Source: Prasinococcaceae sp. CCMP 1430 (Eukaryota > Prasinodermophyta > Palmophyllophyceae > Prasinococcales > Prasinococcaceae). From it: 28,109 nt of DNA. This document shows, in pieces, positions 1 to 10,799 of this stretch. Every line of letters begins with the position of its first letter. Position 1 is the first letter of the stretch. Under the pieces are notes generated by a model. The model was not told the origin of the DNA and did no database searches. It saw nothing but the letters and a program-made list of their open reading frames with translations. Location: contig RQSC01000003.1 in the NCBI GenBank assembly GCA_013416795.1, forward strand, positions 1 to 28,109, given 5' to 3'. Position numbers and translations under genes: made by a program.

Positions 1-540
1 GCGCGCTCTGCCGTGCGTGCGCGCGCGCGGGCCCGCCCGGCCAGCGCGCGAATCCGCAAATCCAATCCTCCACCCGGCGCACTCTTCCGAAATGCCCGTC
101 GACTCGCATCAAATCATTCAAATGTTCAAATCCGAAGCCCCCCGCCCGGGCGCCCCGCCCCGCAGACAGACAGACAGCACCCTCCGACCGCCCGAGGCGA
201 TTCGCGCACGTTGGCAGCGTTTGGGTTCAATCCGCGGTCGACGCCTCGAGTGAGGGTTCGTGATGGGCGGATGGATATGGATCGAGGCTCGTCGAGGATG
301 GAGATAGAGACCCTGACCCTGCCTGCAAATGTGTGTGTGGGGAAAGGAAGATTTATCCGCTGGGCGCACGCGCGTGTGCTGCGATTGTGAGATTGTGCGA
401 TGGGTGGGAGGGAGTCGCGCTCGGCGCGCACCCGCGGTGCGGCGCCACACGCGCGGCGCGGGGCAGGGGGCGCGGTCGGCAATTTCAGTTTTGGCCGGGC
501 GCCGCGCAGCGCAGCCACCGGCGGCGGCGGGGACAGCGCC

Positions 541-654
541 GCTCAGGGTGCCTTTGCCACCGGCGCGCTCGCCGCCTTTGTCGCCACACCCTGTTCGGGA
601 CCGTTTCTGGGCGCGGCGCTGGGTGCGACGCTGGCGCTGCCGGCATGGGCGGCG
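541..654 (+). pseudogene. DsbD/ScsB-type membrane-domain fragment
   Basis: Read in the frame starting at base 541, this short stretch gives a peptide with the core FATGALAAFVATPCSGPFLG followed by AALGATLALPAW. It closely resembles the conserved transmembrane segment of DsbD/ScsB thiol:disulfide interchange proteins, where an ATPC-xx-PFLG motif carries a redox-active cysteine. The rest of that family's domain is not visible on either side. The segment is preceded by CTCAG (542-546) and contains GTGCGA at 623, the donor form used by other introns in this window, so 547-622 could be a lone 76-bp exon. It directly abuts, in another frame, the start chosen for the TPR/HAT gene. It could be a gene remnant, an exon of a gene mostly outside the window, or a chance resemblance in GC-rich sequence. 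Confidence 0.35.
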
Positions 655-3140
655 CGCGCGGCATTGCAGCGGCGCGCGTGCGCCTCCTCGCTGCGGCGGA
701 AGCTGCGCGCATGCGTGGCGGCGCCGGCGGCGACGCTGGCGCTGACTGCGAGCGCGTTGCCGCGGGCGCGCACGCTGCACTGGGCAAGCTCGAGATGCTG
801 TGCGGCAACGATGCCGCTGCGCAGGCGCAGTACGAAGCAGCGCTGCGCGCGTTTGCAGCGCATGCACCCGCGAGGTTGGGTCTCGCACAGCTGCTTGAGG
901 CGCGCGGCGATGCCGAGGGCGCCGCGCGTGTGCTCATGCCAGTGAGCGACCGTCGTGGTGGCGGCGGCGGCAGCAGCAATAGCAGCAGCAGCAGCAGCAC
1001 CACCACCACCACCACCACCAGCAGCGGCAGCACTGCTAGCAGCAGCAGCACTGGCGGCGCGAGCGACCACGCCGATGTTTACAGCGCAAGTAGCGTCACC
1101 CTGGGCCCCGACCGCGACCGCCTGCTATCCGCAGCTGGGGCGCTGGCGGAGCGCCGCGGGCGCGCGGCGGACGCTCGCTCGCTCTTCGCCGCCGCGACGT
1201 GCGTCGCACTGCGCCCTCCAGCTACATGCGCGGCCAAGGGCAGTGGCAGCAGTGGGAGAGACAGCGACGGCGACAGCAGCGGCGAGGGCGAGACTCTCTC
1301 GCTCCCTGACGGCGCCGAGGGGCCTCTCATCGCATGGGCGCAGTTCGAGTCGCGCGAGGGCCGCCACGCGTGCGCGCGCGCGCTGCTCGAGTACGCGCAG
1401 GCGCGGCTCGGCGGCCCTGCTCGCGCTCGGCGCTTGGGCGCTGACTCCGGGGCCGTCCTGGATGTCGAGCTTAATGAGATCGGTGGGATCGATGGGAGCG
1501 GCAACGAGATGGAAGGTGGGCAGGAGGGGACGCTGGTGGTGGTCGAGGAGCCCCGCGAGCTGCTGCTGCAGGAGGATTCCGTGCCGGGCGCGCGCGTGGG
1601 CGCGCTGCGCGCAGGCGGCGCGCGCGCAAACAGGCGGCGGCGAGCGCTTGGTCGTGTGCTCAGCGCGCGTGCTGCGGTCGAGCGAAGAGCGGCCGATCAT
1701 GGTGATGCTTCGCCGATCGATGGTTCTGTTGCGGAAGGCGATGGCAGCGCTGCCGCCGCTCGCGCTTACTACCGAGCCGCCGCCGAGGCCTCGGGCGCGG
1801 TCGACCCGCGCGTGTGGACCGCGTGGGCAAGGGCAGAGCTGAGTCACCTGACCTCCAAGGCGACGCGCGATCGCGGCACCTCGGCGGGTCGCCGCAATGG
1901 CAAAGGGGCGCGCACACCCGGCGCTGGAAGACGCGCGGAGGATGCGGTCGTGAGCGCGTCTGGGGGAGACGCGCGGCTGAGCCGCGCGCAGGCACTCGAG
2001 GGAACGCGGGCGCTGCTTGGGCGTGCACTGTCATTGGACCCGAGCGACGAGCAGGCGCTGCACACTCTGGCGCGTCTGGAGCGCGCCTCTGGCGGCGGGC
2101 GCGGCGCGGGGGCTGCGGCCTCGGAGCGTGCGCTGCGCATGCTCGCCACTGCCAACCCGCGCTCGCCGTACGCCTGGCACGCGCTGGCGAGTGCCTTGCG
2201 CGCAAAGGGTGACCGGCAGGGCGCGCGAGAGTGTCTCGTGCGCGGCTTCAAGTACGGCGGCGCGCACGCTGGCAGCAGGAGTGTGGCGGCCTCGTGCGGC
2301 GTTGACCTCGCCAGGCACTACTTGAGCGAGAGGTCCGAACGCTTGGCGACGTTCCAACGTGCGGCGGCATTGGACGCCACCTCACCGCGCGCGCTGCTCG
2401 CGTGGGCGCGCTTCGCCAGTGACAGCGGAGGTGGTGACTGCCGGGATGGCAGCCGACGCGTAGGGGTTGACGCCGACATCGAAACCTCTGCCGACGAGCT
2501 CTACGCACGCGCCGCGGACCGCTATCCCACCGAGGGGCGCGTGTGGATAGAGTGGGCGGCCCACGCGCAGAGGGAGCGCGGAAGTACAAAGCGCGACGGC
2601 ATCATCGGCGACGCAGCAGCTGAACGGGGCGCTGGTGCGTGCGCCGGCTCCTCTGCCAACCCTCGCGCGGTGTACGCCGCAGGCCTGTCGAACCTACCCG
2701 CGTGTGCCGAGCTCTGGGCGGCCGCAGCCGCCTACGAGGACGCCTGCGGCGACTGCACGCGCGCTCGCGAGCTACTGGCGCGCGGAGCAGCGCTCTGTGG
2801 CGCGGAACCGCTGAGCGGCGATGATGGCTCCTCCTCGAGGCCGCCTCGGCGCAAGGGCGAAGCTGACGCGGCAAGCCTGTGGACGGGCGCGGGCATGCTG
2901 GCTGCGAGGGATGGGTACGCCGCCGAGGCCAGGGGCCACTTCAAGAGCGCGCTCGCGGTGCACGCGCAGGCGGGGGATCCCCCTGGCCTTGCCGAGCGCG
3001 CGGGCGGGGCGGCCGCGTCGCCCACGGCGGCGCCTGAGTACGCGCCCGCCCTTCGCGGCTGGGCGCAGCTCGAGGTCGACTGCGGCAACTTCAGGCGCGC
3101 CAAGAAGCTCAAGGCGCGCCTGCGGCGCGCCCTCGCGTGA
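645..3140 (+). CDS. TPR/HAT-repeat helical protein
   Basis: A single open frame encodes about 831 residues of tetratricopeptide or half-a-TPR type helical repeats. Recurrent units have a Trp-Ala pair and a following helix, for example LIAWAQFESREG, ALLAWARFASDSG, VWIEWAAHAQRERG, LWAAAAAYEDACGD and ALRGWAQLEVDCGN near the C-terminus. Such arrays are protein or RNA scaffolds; the HAT pattern recalls RNA-processing proteins such as HCF107/MBB1 or Prp6-like factors, but I cannot assign a specific function. Upstream of 645 the frame stays open but becomes Arg/Cys-rich and unlike protein, so I start at the ATG at 645; ATG 711 is an alternative. Glycine, serine and threonine homopolymers interrupt the repeats at about residues 105-145. 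No intron is needed. It is followed by IPP isomerase on the same strand, 337 bp away. Confidence 0.75.
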   Translation: MGGARGIAAARVRLLAAAEAARMRGGAGGDAGADCERVAAGAHAALGKLEMLCGNDAAAQAQYEAALRAFAAHAPARLGLAQLLEARGDAEGAARVLMPVSDRRGGGGGSSNSSSSSSTTTTTTTSSGSTASSSSTGGASDHADVYSASSVTLGPDRDRLLSAAGALAERRGRAADARSLFAAATCVALRPPATCAAKGSGSSGRDSDGDSSGEGETLSLPDGAEGPLIAWAQFESREGRHACARALLEYAQARLGGPARARRLGADSGAVLDVELNEIGGIDGSGNEMEGGQEGTLVVVEEPRELLLQEDSVPGARVGALRAGGARANRRRRALGRVLSARAAVERRAADHGDASPIDGSVAEGDGSAAAARAYYRAAAEASGAVDPRVWTAWARAELSHLTSKATRDRGTSAGRRNGKGARTPGAGRRAEDAVVSASGGDARLSRAQALEGTRALLGRALSLDPSDEQALHTLARLERASGGGRGAGAAASERALRMLATANPRSPYAWHALASALRAKGDRQGARECLVRGFKYGGAHAGSRSVAASCGVDLARHYLSERSERLATFQRAAALDATSPRALLAWARFASDSGGGDCRDGSRRVGVDADIETSADELYARAADRYPTEGRVWIEWAAHAQRERGSTKRDGIIGDAAAERGAGACAGSSANPRAVYAAGLSNLPACAELWAAAAAYEDACGDCTRARELLARGAALCGAEPLSGDDGSSSRPPRRKGEADAASLWTGAGMLAARDGYAAEARGHFKSALAVHAQAGDPPGLAERAGGAAASPTAAPEYAPALRGWAQLEVDCGNFRRAKKLKARLRRALA
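960..1065 (+). repeat. Coding trinucleotide repeats (GGC/AGC/ACC)
   Basis: Runs of GGC, AGC and ACC triplets follow one another inside the TPR/HAT gene. In the gene's frame they encode Gly, Ser and Thr homopolymers, a flexible linker between helical repeats. The pattern is typical of replication slippage and is likely polymorphic. Confidence 0.8.
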
Positions 3141-3288
3141 GCGCGCACCCACCAATTAAGAAGCGTTCCGCATTCGCCAAACACGTCGCGGCCGTGCCAA
3201 CTCGCCCGGCACAACAACAAATCTGCGCCACCCATAGCGGGCCTCTGGCGGTGGGGGCGTTTTTGGGTTGGGGAATGTTGAAGTTTCC

Positions 3289-3306
3289 GATTGGCCCAAT
3301 CCCAAT
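3289..3306 (+). promoter_or_regulatory. Clustered CCAAT boxes upstream of IPP isomerase
   Basis: An inverted CCAAT (GATTGG, 3289-3294) is followed by direct CCAAT motifs at 3296-3300 and 3302-3306. The first pair forms the inverted repeat GATTGG-C-CCAATC. They lie about 170-190 bp upstream of the IPP isomerase start codon, a plausible distance for an NF-Y-type element. Functional use is inferred from motif and position only. Confidence 0.3.
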
Positions 3307-3477
3307 CCGCTTTGCCACCCAAATCCCCGCCCCGCAAATTCGCGCGGGCGGCGGCGGTGGCGGCAGTCAGCGCGCCCCCGCGGCCGCACATCCCGCGCCC
3401 CTCCCGTCCACCCTCCCCCCCCCGCCCCCCCTCGGGGCGCGCAGAGCGGCTCGCGCGCCCCCCCGCGAGCCGCCGCG

Positions 3478-4533
<1,056 letters not shown>

Positions 4534-6841
4534 TTCACCATAGTTCCGAAAATCTCGCTACCCTGACATGTATGGTACTTTGTTACAGTACAGCGCCTCG
4601 CGCGTGCTGGCCGGCATGCTCGCCGCCTGTCGAGCGGCGGTGGCCGTTCGCGTAAGTGTCAGCGTCGAGCACCACGGCAGTCGCAGCCGCCGCGTCTGCC
4701 GCGAGCGTTCTCCGTCAGACAGCCAAGGGAAATGCGGTATAGTAATCACGCTCAGTACGAAGATGTACGAGCAATCAGAAACTCTAGTCCTTCTATACCA
4801 TAGAATATCGTCACCGGAGGGGCCTGGGGCGAGCGACGGAGGGATTGCGCATCGCCAGTGGTGACGTACCTTGTCTGCGCTCACTCCTGCGGGGCAGACG
4901 ACGCCGCGCGATGGCAGTTGCATTCCTGGCGGAGTGCAATAGAGAGGATGTCGCACGCGCGCATACGCGGGAGGCGCTTGCTGGTCAGCAATCTCTTGCA
5001 CGAGCAACAAGGGCGATCGGAGCCTCATGCGGGCGACATCGAGCCAGTCCTCAGGAGCGTAAGTACGTTTCTCAGCAGGGTTTATCTCAGGCGGTAATTC
5101 CAGTCTAAGTATTTGTGTCATCTTTGGTCTGGCTCGAAGCCTCGGCGCGGGCGCACGACACGTCGCATGCAGCGGATCGCACCTTCAAATTTCGGGAGTG
5201 CAGCCATCGTCCTGTGGCGAGACACGGCAGCAGATCCGACGAGCGCCTTGATAGCGCGGCGGGCCACGCGGGAAGGGCAGAGCCCCCAGTGTCAGCGGCA
5301 GCGCATTCCCGGCTTTGTTGTGCTCAGCATGCACGCGTGAAGGCGGGCGTTCCTCGGGCACTGTGCAGTGTCGCATCACGGTAGAGGATCAGAAGATGGC
5401 AACAGGATTATACTGCAATGTCGTCCTTGGGCGTCCCTCGTGTCTCGCGCCACCACAAGCGGAGCGTCGGCGATGGCGCCACTCACCTGCAGAGGGCGCA
5501 GACCGCGCGCGTGCCCGCGTGTCAGCGTCCAAGCTCCATGAGCGCCCGCAATCGCGACGTGCGCGTGCGCGCCCAGCTCCCAGTCCCCACGATCGCTGGC
5601 TCTGCCGCACAGAGTGCGGCAAGGCCAGGTTCCCTCAGTACTTCTTAGAGATTGATCCCACACTGCTTTACAGGCTTCGGTGGATTGACAGATAAAATTC
5701 GTCGTCCCAGGGGGAGAACAGCGAGAGCAGAGGCGCACGGCGCGTATCGCACACGCGGCGCGGACCCGCACACATGCGCGTGCGTGCACGCGTGCACACG
5801 GACACACGGAGAGCGCGGTAGCGATGGCCAGGCGGCTGCCGCGCGCGCACGCACCGTGTGCCTCTCTGTGTCCCATGGAGAGCTTCCCCAAAACAGCCGA
5901 CGCGCCGAGCCGCAGCCTGCGCGGATTGTCGCCGGAGGGAGAATGCGAGGGCCTGGGTCAGCGCTGTGCCACGCACCATCGCGCGGTGCATCGTCGAGGT
6001 TCGGGGCGCAGCGCGATGTGCGGTGCTCCTTTCAGATATGGACCCTGTGTGTAAGCACAGCGGGCGGCCGTGGCCGCCAGCTCAGACGGCACTTCCTGTT
6101 CTAGCACAAGGCTAAGGATTCATTTCATCAGCAAGGGCTGGCCGCGCCGTCGTCGCAAGGCTTGCACGGCGCGCAGGGCAAGCGCTGGAGAGGCGCCGAG
6201 GGGCAGAGCCCCACGCGCGGCGAGGGCAGCGACCGCTGCGAGCGCGCGGCGTCCGCTGCCCGCAGCGTCTCCGGTGGCTTTTTAGGGCGCGCACACACTG
6301 CCAAACCCCGGCTGCCAGCCGCCGCCGCGCGCCGCCTCCTCCTCGGGCTCCCCGCCGCGCGCGTCGCGCTCGCGTCGCGCGGCGGCCGCCTGCGCCCCCA
6401 GCACGCCAAAGGCGTAGCTGAGCTGCTCCTGCAGCCCCATTTCGCCGCGAGCCCCCGCTGCCCGCGCGGGATGGCCCCCTCCCCCGCCCTCGCGCCAAGG
6501 GGGTTGCGGGGGAGGGGCGCCCGCGCGCGCCGCACTGGCGCGCCCCCCGGGCGAAGACCACACACTCCCTGCCTGACGACGTGGCGGCGGCCATCAAATC
6601 CAATCGGCCACCGCTCCCTTCCACGCCGGTGCTCGCCGTGCCACGAGGCGACGTCACACGTCAAAGAGCACGCCGACGCGCGCGCCAATCCTCACCCCAA
6701 AACAACATGATTTGAGGTTAGATACCACAGTAGGGTCCAGATAAGAAGCAGCCTCTCTCTAGCTAGCTAGCTCTCCAGCTGGAGCCTCATGCACGGCCTC
6801 GCATCCGAGGATTTCATTCGGGGCTGTCACCAGGGGATCGA
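4534..6841. other. Gene-free intergenic segment, about 2.3 kb
   Basis: No reading frame here resembles a known family or keeps protein-like composition. Roughly 4540-6060 looks less GC-rich than the flanking genes and contains many stops in all frames. GTAAGT occurs at about 4652 and 5060 without recognisable exons beside it. From 6110 the sequence becomes GC-rich again. A short CTAG repeat lies near 6757-6770, just before the TMEM87-like gene. I recognise no tRNA, snRNA or transposon ends. It may hold regulatory sequence, an unrecognised ncRNA or decayed elements. Confidence 0.5.
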
Positions 6842-8665
6842 ATGGGAAAGCCGGAACGCGCGCCGGAGATGGTCTTTGCGCACAGGCTTCGGCGGGGACC
6901 AACCAAAGGTCGACGAAGATGCGTTGCGAGGTTTTCGGCGGAGACCGGCCCCGAGGGCGAGCGCTGCTTCCGCGGGCGTGACGGCGATCGAGCGGCGGGG
7001 GCGCGCGTGGCCCAAGGGGCGGGACGGGGGGTGAGAGGGAGGGGGGGCGCGGCACACGGTGCGCGCGCGGCGCGCGCGCTCGCGGGCGGGTCGGCGCTGG
7101 CGGCGGCAGCGGCGGTCGCGCTGCTGCGCGCCCCGCAGGCGCTGGGCGCCATCCACAGGTACAACGGCGAGCGCTTCTTCGAGGTCGGCGACGCGTTCAT
7201 CTTCCGTGGGGGGCGTGAGGGGCTCGTGGCGCGGTCGAACGCGGCGGACCTCGCCGACGAAGAGGCGGCCGCGACGGCCGCGACGGCGCGCGTGGGCAGA
7301 AACGTAGGCAACGGCAACACCTTCATCCGCTTCTCCAAGGTGCACTTCCACCGGACGCAGCAGGTCGCCAACGAGTACGCCGCCGGCCGCGTCACCAACG
7401 GCAAGCAGAACTACGTCGGCATGGTGCAGGCCGTCGTTTTCGAGGTCGGCGACCGCGATCGCATCGGCCACGTGATGCCCGACGGCCGCACGCGCCGCTT
7501 CTGCTGCACCCCGACGCTGCAGGCGCAGACGGGCTGCGAGGCCGACCGTCTGATCGTCAAGGAGCGCGAGGACGAGCCCGGCTGGCCGTGGGTGACGGAA
7601 ATCTTCTACGAAGACAACGCCACGGTGGCATACGCGGTCGACGACGCCGTCGTCATCGACAGCACCGGCATGTACTACCTGTGGTTCGTGGTGTGCGACC
7701 CCAACCTCGCTGGCGTGTCCATCGACGGCCAGACGACGTGGAAGAACCCCACAGGCTACCTGCCAGGGATGATGGCGCCGAACCTCGACCTCTTCATGTG
7801 GATGAGCATCGCCTACGGCGTCCTGGCCGCCGGCTGGCTGCTAGCGTACGCCGTGCACTGGCGCCACATCATGATGCTGCAGCACTGCATCAGCGCCGTC
7901 ATCTTCCTCTCGCTGGTGGAGATGTCGGCCTGGTACTTCGACTTCGAGAAGTTCAACATGACTGGCCTGCGCCCCGAGGGAGTCACCGTCTTCGCGGTGC
8001 TCGCCGGAGCGGCGCGCAAGAGCGTCTCGCGCCTCCTCGTGCTGGTGGTTTCCATGGGGTACGGCGTCGTCAAGCCCACGCTGGGCGGCATCACGCAGCA
8101 GGTGTTGTCCCTGACGGCCGCATATGCCGTCGCGACCGCCGCGCTGGACATCATGACCAACGTAGGCACGGTTGATGACCTTGATTCGGGCCTGCGCGTC
8201 ATCCTGGTGCTCCCGGTGGCCGTCCTGGACGCCGTCTTCATCCTGTGGATCTTCACGTCGCTCAGCCGCACGCTCGCCCAGCTGCAGGCGCGCCGGCAGA
8301 GCGCCAAGCTGGACATGTACCGCAAGTTCACCAACGCGCTGGCGTTGATGGTGCTCTTCTCGATCGCTTTCATCGTCTACGAGATGATGTTCAAGATCAG
8401 CGACAAGTACAACGAGCGCTGGCAGGAGGATTGGATCACCACGGCGTACTGGCACGTGCTCTCGTTCGTGCTGCTGCTGATTATCTGCGTGTTGTGGATG
8501 CCGCGTGAGCACTCGGTCAAGTATGCGTACCACGAGGATGACGTGGCGGAAGTTTGGGACGAGGTGGACGTTATCACCGAGAACTTCGGCGACGACACCG
8601 GCAAGGCCATCGCTGCGGACGTGTTCGCCCTCGAGGAGGAGGACGGCAACGCCAAGCTTGAGTAG
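6842..8665 (+). CDS. TMEM87-like seven-transmembrane GOST family protein
   Basis: The frame encodes up to 607 residues. After a hydrophobic signal-like segment (about residues 78-103, ending ALGA) comes a luminal domain of roughly 210 residues with GERFFEVGDAFIF and FIRFSKVHFHRTQQVA. Seven hydrophobic helices follow (about 315-560), then an acidic C-terminal tail. The segment SRLLVLVVSMGYGVVKPTLG matches the conserved GYGIVKPxLG motif of TMEM87/lung-seven-transmembrane proteins, which have a luminal GOLD-like domain and act in Golgi trafficking. A substrate or ligand cannot be deduced. The start is uncertain: ATG 6842 and ATG 6869 both leave the signal-like segment 70 or more residues inside a basic leader, so a missing 5' exon or a non-AUG start is possible. 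The 3' end converges on CWC2 with an 81-bp gap. Confidence 0.8.
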   Translation: MGKPERAPEMVFAHRLRRGPTKGRRRCVARFSAETGPEGERCFRGRDGDRAAGARVAQGAGRGVRGRGGAAHGARAARALAGGSALAAAAAVALLRAPQALGAIHRYNGERFFEVGDAFIFRGGREGLVARSNAADLADEEAAATAATARVGRNVGNGNTFIRFSKVHFHRTQQVANEYAAGRVTNGKQNYVGMVQAVVFEVGDRDRIGHVMPDGRTRRFCCTPTLQAQTGCEADRLIVKEREDEPGWPWVTEIFYEDNATVAYAVDDAVVIDSTGMYYLWFVVCDPNLAGVSIDGQTTWKNPTGYLPGMMAPNLDLFMWMSIAYGVLAAGWLLAYAVHWRHIMMLQHCISAVIFLSLVEMSAWYFDFEKFNMTGLRPEGVTVFAVLAGAARKSVSRLLVLVVSMGYGVVKPTLGGITQQVLSLTAAYAVATAALDIMTNVGTVDDLDSGLRVILVLPVAVLDAVFILWIFTSLSRTLAQLQARRQSAKLDMYRKFTNALALMVLFSIAFIVYEMMFKISDKYNERWQEDWITTAYWHVLSFVLLLIICVLWMPREHSVKYAYHEDDVAEVWDEVDVITENFGDDTGKAIAADVFALEEEDGNAKLE

Positions 8666-8746
8666 CGAGTAGCCGCAGACTCGTGTGCCAGGGCGCGCTT
8701 GATCGACAATGCACGCACGCTATTATTTTAAGAATAGTATTAGGCG
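8666..8746. other. Convergent 3' spacer, AT-rich core
   Basis: The 81 bp between two facing stop codons contain an AT-rich core (about 8718-8742) with a small inverted repeat, CTATT and AATAG flanking TATTTTAAG-like sequence. It must serve 3'-end formation for both genes. No canonical AATAAA is present. Confidence 0.35.
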
Positions 8747-10216
8747 CTAGGCGCTCTCGGAGTCACTGTCAGAGCCGTACGCCCCCAGCAGGGTCAGTGC
8801 CTCGGCGCTCTTGGGAGACGGCCCCTGCGCTCCCGCTGCAGGGGCGACTGGCGCGCCGATTGGCCCAGCAGCCGGCGCGACAGGCGCGGCAGCCGGCGCG
8901 ACAGGCGCGGCAGCCGGTGCGACGGGCGCGACCGGCGGCGCTCCCTCCTCGACGCGTGTCACCTCGCAACACACGTCCTCGTACTCGTCTGGGTCAAAGC
9001 TCACCGCGCCCGCGGGCCGCTGCGGTCCTTCGACGCTGCCGAGCGCAGCTGCGAACTGCGCGGATGTGTCCGGGTACACGCCGTGCTCGGTCGCCAATCG
9101 TCGCATCTGTATGGCGCGCAGGGCTTCCGGGGGCATGTCCGCCGCCCGCTTTGAGCGCGCGGCTGCCACTGCCTCGCGCACGATGCCCTCCTCGCGGCGC
9201 TTGGACATCGGGTTGGGGTCTTCGTGCGCCCACTTGATGACAAGTGGATCGGCGTCAGCGGGCACCGCAGCACCCATCAGTCGGCGCCCAGACAGCGCTT
9301 CCAAGGCGAACTCGGCTGAGCAGCGCCAGTGGTAGCGCACGAAGAGGAGACACTGTTTGCATCGACGCGAGCGACAGCAGCGTCAGGTGATGCACACGCG
9401 CGCGCGCGGATCAGGTGGCGGCGTTCGCTACTCCTATTCTCTAGAGCGCGCGCTCGAGCGAGCGAGCGCACCTTGGTGGGCACTACATGGATTCCAGCGA
9501 CGGGCCCGAACTCCTTGAAGTTGTCCAGAGCGATGGCCTTGACCGCCTCCGCGGGCGTGGGTCGAGCCGTCCTGCCGCCCGCCTGGTGCGCGCGCGCGCG
9601 GCGCGTTAGAGCGCTGCTTGCCAAGGGGTACTGGCGCCGCCGACCGCGAGCGCAGGCCGAACACAGGCAGCGCGCTGTGCGCATCGTCGCGCACCTTGAA
9701 GGTGCCCTCGTAGTTGACATAGAGCGACCTGTTCGGGAAGAGGACGCACCCCACGCCACCCATGTCATGCCTCTGCGTCGCGTGGCGATTGCGGCCGAAG
9801 CAGTCGACGCCATTGCCCAGCCGCCTCTCATCGGCGCCGAGCGGAAGGCGGTGCAGGAACGAACAGCGCGCCCCTGCGGAGCAGCAGCCGCCGGCGAAGT
9901 ACGTGCAGATGGAGGCTGTCGCACTCCCCTCGGAGGCAAGGGTGTCGCCTGAGTCGACGGCCACATCGACGCGCGTGTCGACCGCGATACGCGGCGCGTT
10001 CCGGCCGCGGCGCGCGTGGTCACCGATGCGTCCGCCATGCCACAGGTTGATCTCCGCATCGCGGTTGGCCGAGCGCATTGGGCCGCTCGCGCGTTGCTGG
10101 CGCGCCGGCCGGCCGCGGTACGGCGCGACGCTCGCCGCCTCGAACGCGCGCGCGACCTCGGCCGGCGCATCGCCGGCAAGCACGCGCGCGTCCCACGGCG
10201 GGACGACCAGCGCCAT
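8747..10216 (-). CDS. CWC2: Pre-mRNA-splicing factor CWC2 (zinc finger and RRM)
   Basis: CWC2 belongs to the Prp19-associated (NTC) complex and contacts U6 and the intron at the spliceosome active site. Three exons on the minus strand, 10216-9695, 9582-9472 and 9352-8747, give 412 residues, all junctions in phase 0. Visible elements in order: a CCCH zinc finger C104-x7-C112-x5-C118-x3-H122 followed by LHRLP; DCFGRNRHATQRHDMGGVG, typical of the CWC2 Torus region (about 138-156); an RRM starting NRSLYV (162-167), continued by exon 2 (AIALDNFKEFGPVAGIHVVP) and exon 3 (CLLFVRYHWRCSAEFALEAL); then IKWAHEDPNP, a CWC2 hallmark. A degenerate Pro-Ala-Val repeat and an acidic SDSDSES tail end the protein. 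Introns of 112 and 119 bp begin GTGCGC; the first has a canonical CTAAC. The start MALVVPPWDA is the first ATG giving protein-like sequence. Confidence 0.9.
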
Positions 10217-10799
10217 CGCGCAGAGCGCGCCCGCGCCACGAAGGGCGGGCGCGCCACTGGCGCAGTGTGGCACACCCGAGGGGTGCGCGCGCGCGACAAC
10301 CCATGCCAGCAATGGAAAATGGGTGCATTTCGACGTGGGGCTTGCGCGCGTGCACCCGCTCGTCCGGTGACACCACATCTGGTGCCTCGTCCTGCCGCCG
10401 CCCCGTCGTGCGCTCGAAAGCGGCGACGCGGCATGCACGCGTCGCTCTAGCTCGCTCGGGTGGGGGCACGTCGCGCTGCGACCTCGCAGTGGTGGTGCGA
10501 GTAGACCACAACAACGTGTTGCGTTGGTGCTACGATATGCGTGCCCGCCGCCGTTCGCTGCTAGTCGCGAGTAGTACTACCAGCTGCTAGCTACGAGATC
10601 TCAAAAATATAGTGAGTTGGGCGTCCGTTCAGATGTGGAGGATGTCCAGAGGATGTGTCACGGGTCCTTCCAAGCGCGAGGCTCTTCGTCCGTCGTGGAC
10701 TGGAGCCTTGGACGGTTGCCGACGGGGCGTTGCTGTGTACACGTCGCCCCGTCCGTCCTACTCGCCTGCATCACCTCTGTCTGCCAAAGAGCCGCGCTA
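10217..10799. other. Intergenic region upstream of CWC2
   Basis: The 583 bp between the CWC2 start codon and the ERG4 stop codon contain the presumed CWC2 promoter and ERG4 3' flank. The part around 10500-10620 is less GC-rich. I see no gene or clear motif. Confidence 0.4.

Noticed and set aside
333-644. Extending the TPR/HAT protein to the left end of its open frame.
   Set aside because: There is no ATG at the left end, and the residues before 645 are Arg/Cys-rich and overlap a better coding signal in another frame.
4558-5121. A 187-codon minus-strand frame in the gene-free segment.
   Set aside because: No motif, mixed composition and no splice context; similar lengths occur by chance here.
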